A stretch of 64,000 nucleotides of DNA, taken from Nageia nagi. Its lineage: Eukaryota; Pinophyta. Under the pieces are notes generated by a model that saw only the letters and a list, made by a program, of their open reading frames with translations, was not told where the DNA came from and ran no database searches. Numbering within the stretch: the first letter of the stretch is position 1; each line of letters begins with the position of its first letter. Location: the NCBI GenBank assembly GCA_050084985.1, contig JBITNC010000001.1, positions 10,230,001-10,294,000 of the forward strand, given 5' to 3'. Position numbers and translations under genes: made by a program. Shown piece after piece: positions 35,401 to 45,164 of the stretch.

Positions 35401-35951
35401 TGTACATTTGAGTAATTAAACATTATATATATTGATATATTTAGTGGTTTGAGGTTGACTTGCATATGGATTTGAATTATAGTATTTTTTTGAATATTTT
35501 GTAATTTGTAGATTACTTCAAATCAAATACTCATTAATATATTACACATATTACATGTATTTTCATGTTTAAGATGTTCAATCAATTAATCCATATATAT
35601 GTAATCATTCAAAATATGAAAATGTATATACATGCATGTGGTGGTCAATTTATTATTAGCATAAGATGGATATGAGATATTCTTCATCAATTCTATGTAA
35701 TGAGACCACACAGTAAATGTATATTTTGAGAATGCATCATTCAAAATGTTAAGATTTACATTATTAAACATCAACTAAATATTCTAGTAATGCATCAAGT
35801 AAAACATCAAAAAATATCTTGCAAAATGCATAGACCTATGCGTCATGTAATGCGTTGATAAAGGTGTCAACATGCGAAAAAATGGATTTTGATGTAGACT
35901 TGCAATCCATAACATTTAAAGCATCATAGCATCAAAGAGCATTGTTTTGAT
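35401..35951. other. right subterminal region of inner CACTA
   Basis: Non-coding. GCATCA/TGATGC motifs repeat in both orientations (about 35790-35955), for example AATGCGTTGATAAAGG, which resembles AATGCGTTAATAC at the left end (20432). Such short repeats near the termini are typical transposase binding sites in CACTA elements. Confidence 0.55.
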
Positions 35952-35987
35952 GCATTAAATGATATAAAATGACTAAATGTAGTAATG
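35952..35987 (-). repeat. right terminal inverted repeat of inner CACTA
   Basis: Reads CATTACTACATTT on the minus strand, matching the left end; followed by the target duplication GTT at 35988-35990. Confidence 0.85.
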
Positions 35988-35990
35988 GTT

Positions 35991-36520
35991 AGTGGTTAGG
36001 GTTAGAGTTAATGGTTAGGGTTAGTGTTAGTGTTAATAGTGGTTAGGGTTAATACTTAGGGTTAGGGTTAGTAGTTAGGGTTAGTGGTTAGGGTTAGGAT
36101 TAGGGTTAGTGTTATTAGTGGTTAGTGTTAGATGTGGTTAGTGGTTAATGGTTAGGGTTAGGGTAAGTGGTTAGGGTTAGGGTTAGGGTTACTAGTTAGG
36201 GTTAATGTTAAGGTTAGTAGTTAGGGTTAGAGTTAATTAGTAGTTAGGGTTAGGATTAGGGTTAGACATGGTTAGTGGTTAGTAGTTAAGGTTAGGGTTA
36301 GTGGTTAGGGTTAATGGTAGGGTTAGGGTTGGTAGTTAGGGTTAGTGGTAGGGTTAAGGTTAAGGTTAGTGCTAGTAGTGATTAGGGTTAGGGTTAAACA
36401 TGGTTATTGGTTAGTGGTTAGGGTTAGTAGTTAGAGTTTGGATTAGTAGTGGTTAGGGTTAGGGTCATTAGAGGTTAGGGTTAGGGTTATACATGGTTAG
36501 TGATTAGTTTTTAGTTATTA
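35991..36520. repeat. telomere-like array, TTAGGG/TTAGTG units
   Basis: Units such as GGTTAGGGTTAGTGGTTAGGG alternate with TTAGTA and TTAATG variants. The array continues the short stretch at 20262-20302 left of the inner element, so the inner element inserted inside it. It runs TTAGGG on the plus strand, opposite to the arrays of the inner element. Confidence 0.9.
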
Positions 36521-37928
36521 TTTTTAGCTCTACCTTTGCCTCACCCAAAAAACTACAAATTACACACACAGCCAGATTTGAAATTGAGACTCACTCAACT
36601 TGGAGAATCAAATTTGTTGAGTATATGTAAAATAATTAGTATTTCATAATGAGTAATGAGGATGATAGTGATGGAGAGCAACCAATATAAAAGAATAAAA
36701 TGATTAAGATAATGTCAAGGGAGAGAGACAATTGGTGAGTGTGAGTATCAATACAAATGGGAGTGGGAGTGGGAAGGATCTAGATACATAATGTTTTGTA
36801 TATTAGTGCATTTATGTCATTCATTCATATAAAGATACATATGTATCGCATCTATGATACTTCACCTTGGAATTAGGAGTACACGAGTTTAATCCCAAAT
36901 GGGTATGATCCCTTTGGTTTTAATGTGTCATGAAAGAATCATCCATATTGTTGGAAGAATGAAATCCATATACTTTATTTCAATTCAATATATAGTGGTA
37001 GAAGAAAATTATTTTCCTTCCAACCTTGAATTCTCATTAAGTCCTCTAGAATCTAGATTTTGTTGACTTAATTAAATTCTCACCATGATGATCTTTTCTG
37101 TCTAACCATCTCATTTGCATGGTGAAGGAATGCAATGATACAAATTTATTAATAAAAGCATGATAACAAGGCATTCCATCATCTTCATCATATAAAACCA
37201 TGATTTAGTTTTCCTTCAAGCAATTCTCCATTCTATCCTAGTCAAAATTATAAAACTTTGCATCCATTATAGCATTATTTCTAATTGAAATGAAGGTGTT
37301 GGAATAACTGGTAGTTGTTATGTTTGAGGGTACAATGCCCTCATCCTTCTCATTAAATGAATTTTCAATTGAAGTATTGATCTTTTTAAAATTATTATAA
37401 AACTTATAACTCCCTTCTATGTCTTATGCCATCAGTCTCACCTCAAAATTACAATTCAAGGAAAAAGTAGTTCTTAGGTTGGATGACTTCAATAATATTC
37501 CATATATAACTACATGTTGTTATCTCATAAACATTTTCATACAACATGTTTAAATATTAAATAATGAAATATTATGCATGTACTTCAATAATGATGATGA
37601 AAACCATTTGAATTATCCTCCCATAGGTATACTGAGATTTCAAATAAAATTATGTATTTGAAGAAATAATTACAAGCATTCCCATTAAATCACAAAAAGC
37701 CAATTATATTTTTCCTTTTTGAACCATTTTCCATAAATTGTAAATTAAAACCTTTAAGTTTTTAGTAAACTTTGAATGTTTAACAAACCATTGAAAATAT
37801 TCATAAGCCTTTGTATTTTTTATAACAAAGAAGTTAGGAATTTTTTATTTCTAACTTTATTTTGAACAATTTGATCATTTATATTCATAGTTTAGGAGCT
37901 TATAATTTAGGATCTTGTAATTTTCTTC
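36521..37928. other. non-coding stretch upstream of the older TNP2 gene set
   Basis: No protein family is recognised. The composition is AT-rich, without an open frame of note. It may contain the promoter and leader of the plus-strand gene that follows. Confidence 0.4.
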
Positions 37929-38400
37929 TTGTATACTATGGATCATGTGTCATCAAATTCAGATGTTCAAATGCCTCTACCTCAGTGTCAGAGGGTTGTT
38001 AGGAGTGATGTGTTATATGATTCAAAAGAGTTGCTTACACAAGTTCTTAGGAGGTCAAGGAGTGATGTGTCATCTGATTCAAAAGAGTTGCTTGCACCAG
38101 TTCCTAGGAGGCTAAGGAGTGATGTGTCATCTAATTCATAGCTTGAGATATTTCTTACAATTCCTATAAGGAGGAGTGATGTTTCATCCGATGAGGATGA
38201 GGTAAGATATATGTTATTGTGTATGATGTAGAAATGTAACATCATTTAAATTTTGACTTTCATGATATTATTTATAATTTTTAACTTCATTTTATTGTTA
38301 TTGTTGTAGGAACAAAATATGTAAAGGATCGACGAGTCATCCTCTTCATCTTAAAATGATGATGCCTGTGAGGTAATTAATTAGGATCAAAATTTGAATT
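37929..38400 (+). pseudogene. repeat-containing N-terminal exon, copy 2
   Basis: The frame from 37938 contains a 57-bp tandem repeat (starts at 38001, 38058 and 38115) encoding a 19-residue unit, RSDV(L/S)(Y/S)DSKELL(T/A)(Q/P)V(L/P)RR plus one. It ends with an in-frame stop after SDVSSNS. A partial fourth unit, RRSDVSSDEDE, leads to a GTAAGA donor at about 38200. The exact 57-bp period keeps the frame, which suggests it was coding when it expanded. The function is unknown. Confidence 0.5.
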
Positions 38401-38559
38401 GATTTTTGTATTCTTATATATTGAATTAAATAAAATAAAACTAAATGAAATCAATATGTAGATCAAGCAAATGAAACCAAAATAATATGTAGGTTTATCA
38501 TATGAAGTTAGAGAAATTTCTATAAGAACAATACTTAAAAAGTGTCTTCATCAATTATT

Positions 38560-39295
38560 AGTGAATGCATGTTATAGTGCACATGAGGAGCCTATTTATC
38601 TACCAGAGGAGGATATTCATGATTTAGGTTTGATGCACATATCACAAAAGCTACAACTTAAATCTCAACATACATATGATCATGGGGCATACTATGTATG
38701 GCCAGCTGAAATACATTTTTCAAAGGCTTGTGATATTTTTCCTTATTATGGTCATCAATACATGATAAAACCATATGAAAAGTGATCTAGGTACAAATTT
38801 CTTATATGTAGTATTGTGGTTATTACTCCAAGTTTCGAGACAAATCCATTGATGCCATTTTATGGGCTAGTTTACATAGCAACAATTTGAAAATAATTAG
38901 TATCATATATGTACAGTATGTTTACATATGGATTATATGTAAATACTTCCAAGATACCATGTTCAAAGCATTTAGAAATCTTATACATTGATGATCAACT
39001 AAAAATATAAGAAAATATAGTAGAATACATAAACAGTTTTGTAAGCAAAGAATAGGAACCAAATTGTGAATTTCACTAATGTACTACTTATAAATAAGAC
39101 TTCATGGGTAGACAAATGAGTAGTTATATAGTTGTTGTTCCTATTAAAAATCTTAATTTTGATGATGAGTTATTAGTTCACTACAGTTATAGGATACCTA
39201 CTCTAAGATGTAAGGAACGAAGTTTGGAGTTAGGAGGTGATCATAATGTAATAATTCATCTAAGACTAAAGTCAAAAAATAAAAACAAAAATTAA
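38560..39295 (+). pseudogene. SET-like domain, copy 2 (CACTA-encoded)
   Basis: One reading frame with only stop substitutions gives YYGHQYMIKPYE, NPLMPFYG, then LEILYIDDQLKI, a stop, ENIVEYINSFVSKE, a stop, and EPNCEFH. This is the SET core pattern (yiD...gNiaryiNhs...PNc.f). It goes on with MGRQMSSYIVVVPIKNLNFD and DELLVHYSYR, matching the 'v.a.kdIk.geELl.dYg' end of SET domains. The stops are TAA or TAG, as expected where CAA or CAG decays. The domain stands directly upstream of the acidic linker and TNP2, as in copy 1. I know of no standard CACTA protein with this domain. Confidence 0.55.
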
Positions 39296-39639
39296 TATAT
39301 TATTGATGTGTATGGATGGATGTATCAATTTGTATGTATGGATCATGTGTATGTAAAGATGTATCAAATTATATGTATGGATCATGTGTATCAATAGATG
39401 TATCAAATTACTTTACACTTGTTACACTTATTTTTTCTTTTGAATTAATGGTTTGTAACAACTGATTTAACAAGCACATGATAAAAATGCAATAAATAAT
39501 CATTATGAGCACTCAAGAATGATAATTGTTACACCAACATTGCATCAAAATAATGTTAGGAGAGATAATAGAAGATACTACAAAGAGCATGGACCCCTGA
39601 ACAATATGCATAGTTTATGCTTGTACCAAATCCAAAAAC

Positions 39640-40960
39640 TCCTATTCAAATACCTATATGTGATTCAACCACTGATGATGATGAATTAAGAGAGGATAAT
39701 ATTGGTCAGATGATGATGATGATGCTGATGATCATGAAGAAAATAGAATAGATGGTTTACTAGAGTTCAACTATGTTCATGATGATGATGAAAGAGATGA
39801 TGATTTAGAAAGGGATAGCTTTTATAGTGCTTCCAAAACTAAATTATATGAAGTAACAAGTAGAAATTTATTATCAATGATCCTACTTTTGATGAACATA
39901 AAAGTCAAACATGAATGGTCAGATACAAATTTCACTGCTCTTCTAAGGAATGAATTTTATTTTATTTTTTGATATTTTATTTTTTTATCAAATTAACTAC
40001 ATAAATTATTTTTTATAGGTATTATAGGTTACTAAAATAAAAGTTGTTACCAAGTGATAATGTCATCCCAGATTCATGTAAAAAGCCACTTGATATTTTG
40101 AAGAATGTAAGGGTGGAGAATGATTCATACCATGCATATATTAATGATTACATATTGTATAAAGGAGAAGAATATGATACAAATATTGAATGTCCAAAGT
40201 GAAAAGAAAAAAGATACCATAAAAAAGGGGAAAATTTTCCAAAAAAGGTTATTCGTGTTATGAGAATCATTCCTAGGTTGGTGCAAATATTCTATTGTAA
40301 GTCACTTGTAGAATTAATGGACTGGCATGCAAGAAATAAAAGTGAAATATGTGTGTTGCTTATACTTGCAAATAGTAAAGCAATGAAACATATAGAGGAA
40401 AAGTAGCCCAAAAAATTTAAATATGAACTTAGGAGTGTCAAATTAGGTTTAACAATTGGTGTTAATCCATTATCAAACTAAACATCCAATTATTCATGTT
40501 GGTATATTGTTATAATTAATTATAACATACCTCCATGGATGTCTATAAGAAAAGAGCATTTTATATTTACTATTATAGTCCTTGGAAGAAAATAATTTAA
40601 ACACATGGATGTCTATCTTAAACTAGTAATTGAAAAGTTGCAGCACTTGTGGGAAGGAATTCAAATGTATGATATAAATAGACCTATCAATCAAAAGTCA
40701 TTCAAATTTTATGGAATACTATGTTGGACTATACATGATTATCCAAGGCTTTTTATTTGTACAGATATGCATATATACAATAGTTTTTATATTTGTATAT
40801 TTAATTTTTTATAACCATATAAATTATATTCATTCTCTAATAAAATTCATCACACATCTTCGTACAAAAGGTTATCATGCTTGTCTACTATGTGTGGAAA
40901 ATCTTCCATTGATACATTCAAGTCATATGCATAAGATGGAATATATTACCATAGGAAATA
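39640..40960 (+). pseudogene. TNP2-type CACTA transposase, copy 2
   Basis: An acidic linker (DDDDDADDHEEN, about 39702) leads to LLMNIKVKHEWSDTNFTALL. After a short intron-like gap (about 39951-40018) follow KLLPSDNVIPDSCKKPLDIL and AYINDYILYKGEEY. Next come RVMRIIPRLVQIFYCKSLVE, LMDWHARNKSE, LRSVKLGLTIGVNPLSN, VIINYNIPPWMSIRKEHFIF, MDVYLKLVIEKLQHLWEGIQ and SFKFYGILCWTIHDYP. All are consecutive TNP2 (Transposase_21) blocks. After another gap (about 40750-40855) comes LRTKGYHACLLC. This is the better preserved of the two copies, but it has several stops. Confidence 0.85.
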
Positions 40961-41269
40961 TTTTCCAATGGATCATACTTTTTGAAAAAAGGGAGCCTAT
41001 GGTCGAGTAGATAAAACCACCATTCCTATTTACGAAACTTCTATGAATTGGTTCATAAAGTACTACCAAAGTATGGAAAAACTTAGGAAAAGAGCTCGTA
41101 ACGAAGGTACTACTTTAGGGTCAGAGGATAAGATTATTCTTGGCAAAAATAATTTACTTGTAGGTGAAATATTATAAAATACAATATATCTATAATATGT
41201 TTATTATTTTGAAAATATGTAGGTTTGTAAAGTTTTAAATTTATAAGTTTACCAATTAAATGATGAAGT

Positions 41270-42240
41270 GGTTTCATGTTTTTAGGCATGAATAGATTAT
41301 CAATATTTTATACACTAGAATATTGGAAGGAGTGGTTAGTGACACATTTAATGGATCATATGCATAGTGTAAAGAATATTTCACATTCTTTGTATCATTA
41401 TACAATAAGCAAAGAATTAGATACTAATGATTTGAGAAATGACTTAAAAGATATCTAGAAAATGAGATATTTAAGGATAACTTACAATCAAGATGGAAGA
41501 AAAGAAGTATATGCAACCACATGCCTTATGAAAAACAAAAAAGTGGAAAAGTTACATGAAGTTATTCAAAACATTAGAATACCAACAGATTATGGATCAT
41601 CTCTAAGAAGTGCATTCAGTGTTGATGGTAAAATCATAGGATTCAAGACTCATGATTACCACAACTTTATGAAGGTATTGTTCTCATATTATTTTTTATA
41701 TTTTCTATCAAAATAAAAATATTTATATCATTTACACAAATACTTTTTGCAATGTTTTTTTTTCAATTGCAATTCATGGATGTGGGAGTCTACCTGTTGA
41801 TCTTAGATATGCAATCGATCGATTGTTATTATTTCTAAGGTGTGTCATGTTATAGTATAGTAGTATGTAAAATAATATAGCATGCATTTATTATTATTTT
41901 CTAATATTTTATGCATTTTGATAAGTAATATTTTTACAATATTATATTTTTATGAACAGGTAGTTATCTTCAAAAGAGATACATGTGGTTGCAATAGATC
42001 AATGGCATAGAGAAATTGTTGAAATCATCTATAAATTAGAAAAATAATTACCAGTTGCTTTTATGGATATACAAGTGCACCTATTGATCCACCTAGTAGA
42101 TGATATTGACATGGCAAGTGTTATGAGTGCTAGAAATATGTTTTTTGTGGAGATATTTTTAAAAACACTGAAAGTATTTGTTAGATAACATTCACGACCA
42201 AAAGGATCTATGGATGAGGGATACATTGTATAGGAATATT
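41270..42240 (+). pseudogene. TNP2 end and DUF4218 region, copy 2
   Basis: The frame 41276-41458 reads RLSIFYTLEYWKEWLVTHLM, then DHMHSVKNISHSLYHY (usual 'ELPYWk...vrHnlDvMHieKN'). The frame 41462-41716 reads KVEKLHEVIQNIRIPTDYGS and GFKTHDYHNFMK. It continues after an intron-like gap with IAIHGCGSLPVDLRYAIDRL (about 41768-41828), VHLLVDDIDMASVMSA (about 42087) and the 'K.FVR..rPKGSM.EGY' block (about 42172-42225). The gene goes on beyond the solo LTR at 42519. Confidence 0.85.
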
Positions 42241-42518
42241 TTTTTATGCAAGTGATTTAATTTCCCAAATAGATGTTTATGCCCTAAAGATATGGAATGC
42301 GAAAAAAAAGAGAGTGAGAAATTAGAAGAGGAGGTCTTAGAAATAGGTGGAACACCATATTATCTAAAAGGTATTAACTATATTTTAGATACATACATAC
42401 CTTTTAAATTTAATTTTATCAATGTTTAATTACTAGCTAACAAGTATGTATTATGGCATTATGAATTTATATACTATGACCTTCATGAATCTATAAACCA
42501 ATTTTTCATGATGTATTA

Positions 42519-43007
42519 TGTTAGAATTTGTAATGAAATATTATGAATATCTAAACTCCTTGTAAATTCAATTAATCACTTAAAGGATATTTAGATACCT
42601 TAAGGGATTAATTGAATTCTTTATTATGTAAACTTTGACCTTACCATGTGGTTAGTTGGTAGGTTAAAGTTAGGTAATATATTTATTGTAACCCTAACCT
42701 TACCCTTGGGTTAAAGGGAGGTTAGGGAGGTGCTCTCATGCTATAAATAGAGGGCCTCTCCTCTTGTAATACAACTTAGATTTTGAGTAAGATTACTCTA
42801 CTAGTTTGTGTAGGAGAGAAAGGAATTGTAGTAAGAGGGTGCATAGTTTGAGAATTGAGATCTAGTTGTGGATGTACTCCCAAGGAGGGAGGAACCACTT
42901 ATATTGGTGTTATCTTGTGTGAATGGTGTTATTAGCTTGTAGATGTTGAATGATTAAGTTTCCTATAGTCTTGGACATTGAGGATTAGTGTAGATCTAAT
43001 TCCTTCA
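42519..43007 (+). mobile_element. solo copia LTR with 5-bp target duplication
   Basis: Begins TGTTAGAATTTG and ends ATTCCTTCA (TG...CA), 489 bp, flanked by TATTA at 42514-42518 and 43008-43012. A TATAAATAGAGG promoter motif lies at about 42742, and the shared copia module GTGGATGTACTCCC ... GGAACCACTTATAT at about 42858. It splits the TNP2 gene of the older CACTA between DUF4218 and DUF4216. A solo LTR forms when the two LTRs of a full element recombine. Confidence 0.95.
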
Positions 43008-43329
43008 TATTATGCATGTTGTGAAAATTGGATTGAGTTGTACCAAACTAAAAGAAGGGAAATTGAACAAGAATGTGCCTTATTTTGTAGACAAAATCAA
43101 AGGGGTACATCTGATTTACCTAAAAATCTAAGAGAGGAAAATTGGCCACAAGAACATCTAAGGTCATGTATGAAGAATAAAATTGAAATGAAATAAGCTA
43201 TAGGATGAAAAATATATGAAGATAACCAAAATGCATTAAATATCACTATTGGATGAAGATTTGAGGTAATTATTTTTATTAATATTTTTATAAGACTTTA
43301 ATTTTCATGTAAATATATGCAAGCACTAA

Positions 43330-43776
43330 TAACATTTTTCATATGGTCAATACTTCATATTAGAAAATAATAATGAGAGAAGAACGACATCTCATTATGG
43401 AGTAATGGCTATTTTTTATTAAGAAAGTCATGCAAGTTCAAAAGATACAAACTTGCTATAGGGAAAATTAAAATATGTTAAAAAAACTCAAGAAATTATT
43501 CAATTGGATTATAGATCATTCTAGTGTGTGATATTTAAATGTAAGTGGTTTGATACACTCGATAGAAGAACAATCTTGCATGATATACCTAGTGATTACT
43601 TTGCAATTGACTCAACATGCATTTTCCCTGATAATAGAGAGACTTATGTTTTACCGCAACATTGCAATCAAATATATTTCATCCTAGATATCATAGAGGA
43701 TAAAAAGTGTTTTGTTATTGAATGTAATCCTAAAGGAAAACATATTGTATATCTTGATGAGGAAGATTATTTGTAA
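43330..43776 (+). pseudogene. DUF4216 region, copy 2
   Basis: Decayed upstream part (about 43340-43520) with EGKLKYVKKTQEIIQLDYRS-like residues, then the open frame 43528-43776: MIFKCKWFDTLDRRTILHDI, YVLPQHCNQIYFILDI and CFVIECNPKGKHIVYLDEED. The FKCKWFD core is diagnostic for DUF4216. It pairs with the DUF4218 region left of the solo LTR. Confidence 0.85.
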
Positions 43777-43956
43777 TGATAATATTGTAATTGATGGATG
43801 TTATGTTAATACCATTGGATGGAATATTCCTTGTTATATACTGCTCATATGTATCTTTAACTTTTCATATGTATATATTGCATGTTGATTATGGTATGAT
43901 CTATGAACGCTTTTACTTCTTTATTTATGGGATCATATGTGTGAATCATTATGATT

Positions 43957-43999
<43 letters not shown>

Positions 44000-44089
44000 T
44001 GTAAGTTCAAATATTTGACAATGGTTTGATATGGTATGCAATTGTTATTGCAATTACATGCAAAATAACCCTACATCTAATTATCTTTC
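43777..44089. other. 3' flank of older TNP2 gene with (AT)n
   Basis: Non-coding; contains an (AT)n microsatellite at about 43959-43996. Confidence 0.6.
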
Positions 44090-44800
44090 CACAACTACAT
44101 GATCTCATAGAAAATATTTTCAGCTTCATTAAGAATCCCATTTTGTATATAGCTTGCAATCATTGCATTCCATAGTATTGTATATTTGTGTTGCATTTCC
44201 CTAGAGAGATTTTTAGCTTCCTTAAAAATATAATATGAGCATATTATGTGATCATTGAATTCCTTGAGATGGTTTCTCTCAGTTGCATTTTATCAAAGAG
44301 TGTATGGGCCTTATATATATTCCCAAACTTAAAAATATATTAATATTTAGCAATTGAGGTATACATTTCATAATAGTTATAAATTATTTTTATAAATTCT
44401 TATATTCCTATAGCCTTATGTGATTTACAAGCACCAAGAAAATCATATCCAAAAACCTAATTTAGGTCTTATGGGTATTTTGATAATAAAGTTCAAAGCT
44501 TCATCAAGATAGCCTACATAACCAAGAAGTTAAATAATGTATATATAATGATTCATCCCAAGAAATAATAATTTAAGAGTCGATCATGCAATTAGGTTTG
44601 GTTCCCAAGTAATACAAATGTTATGTTATTAGGGTTGGTTCCCAAGTGTAACTTTATCAAATGAAAGAGTTTAAGGGAATCCTTGTTATATACTCATGTA
44701 CATAGTTTATAAAACCATACTTGCATCATGCATCTTGTCAAATAATTCTCATACCTTGATGTGTGATCTTTCATATTTTGCATCCACTTACATTGCATTT
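44090..44800 (-). pseudogene. pentatricopeptide repeat (PPR) gene fragment
   Basis: PPR proteins bind organellar RNA in chloroplasts and mitochondria. On the minus strand one reads LFDKMHDASMV (about 44730), LGYVGYLDEALNFIIKIPIR (about 44470-44530), GACKSHKAIGI (about 44425), NIYKAHTLFDKMQLRE (about 44300) and EMQHKYTILWNAMIASYIQN (about 44160-44190). These are the P/L/S-type motifs 'A..lFDkMp.r..vsWN.MI.gy...g...eA' of plant PLS-class PPR proteins. The frame is broken by many stops and shifts. It lies between DUF4216 and the right terminus of the older CACTA, so it was probably captured by that element. Confidence 0.65.
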
Positions 44801-44869
44801 CAGAAAAATGAATATCCAAGGTAGTCAAATTTTATAGTAAAAATGACTTAAAAATATTTTTTTTACTTG

Positions 44870-45164
44870 TTTATATTTTTCGATGCAAAATCATGTCATA
44901 AATTGCATCTAAAATCCTTAGACAATATCAGAAGTTGATTTTGCTTTTAGATTTCAATGTAAAATTTGCATCCTTTTGCATCCATTTTTACGTCCAAGTT
45001 TGTATCGGATTTTGCATCCTTTTTTGCATCAAAAAAAGTGAAAAATGGAAAAGAAAATTAAAACAATGCATGTCAACATAGTAGGATGTAAATTAACATC
45101 AATTTTTAATATTCATGTTTAAAGATGCACAAAAGGGATGCAAATAGGCCTTTTCCTAGTAGTG
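44870..45164. repeat. right subterminal and terminal sequence of older CACTA
   Basis: GCATCC/GCATC motifs recur (for example TTTGCATCCTTTTGCATCCA at about 44968 and TTTTGCATCCTTTTTTGCATC at about 45010) before the terminus TAGGCCTTTTCCTAGTAGTG (45145-45164). Similar GGATGCAAATTTGG and TTTGCATC motifs occur at about 19914-19945, which supports the view that the older element extends to the left of the inner one. Confidence 0.7.

Larger units (their letters stand above)
20303..35987. mobile_element. CACTA (En/Spm)-type DNA transposon, inner element
   Basis: The termini are CATTACTACATTTTGTGGG at the left and the reverse complement of CATTACTACATTTAGTCAT at the right; similarity continues to about 36 bases. 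The element is flanked by the 3-bp direct repeat GTT (20300-20302 and 35988-35990), the size made by CACTA transposases. Its length is 15,685 bp. It carries subterminal tandem repeats, a minus-strand gene at the left, central telomere-like arrays and a plus-strand TNP2-type gene set at the right. It inserted into a TTAGGG-like array of an older element. Stops in the genes show it is no longer autonomous. Confidence 0.85.
35988..45164. mobile_element. older CACTA element, right part (hosts the inner element)
   Basis: It carries a second plus-strand set in the same order as the inner element (SET-like region, TNP2, DUF4218, DUF4216). It ends at 45164 with CCTAGTAGTG, the reverse complement of CACTACTAGG, a classical CACTA terminus. 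The next bases CACCCTAACAAG match the empty-site paralogue at about 51548 (TATCACCCTAACAAG), which supports 45164 as the exact end and CAC as target duplication. The left end was not found in the window. It is interrupted by the inner CACTA and a solo LTR. Confidence 0.75.

Noticed and set aside
37988-38245. Minus-strand open frame of 85 codons
   Set aside because: It is the antisense of the in-frame 57-bp repeat.
40711-41010. The 99-codon frame as a separate small gene
   Set aside because: It joins an intron-like AT-rich stretch to the TKGYHACLLC block of TNP2; part of the transposase.
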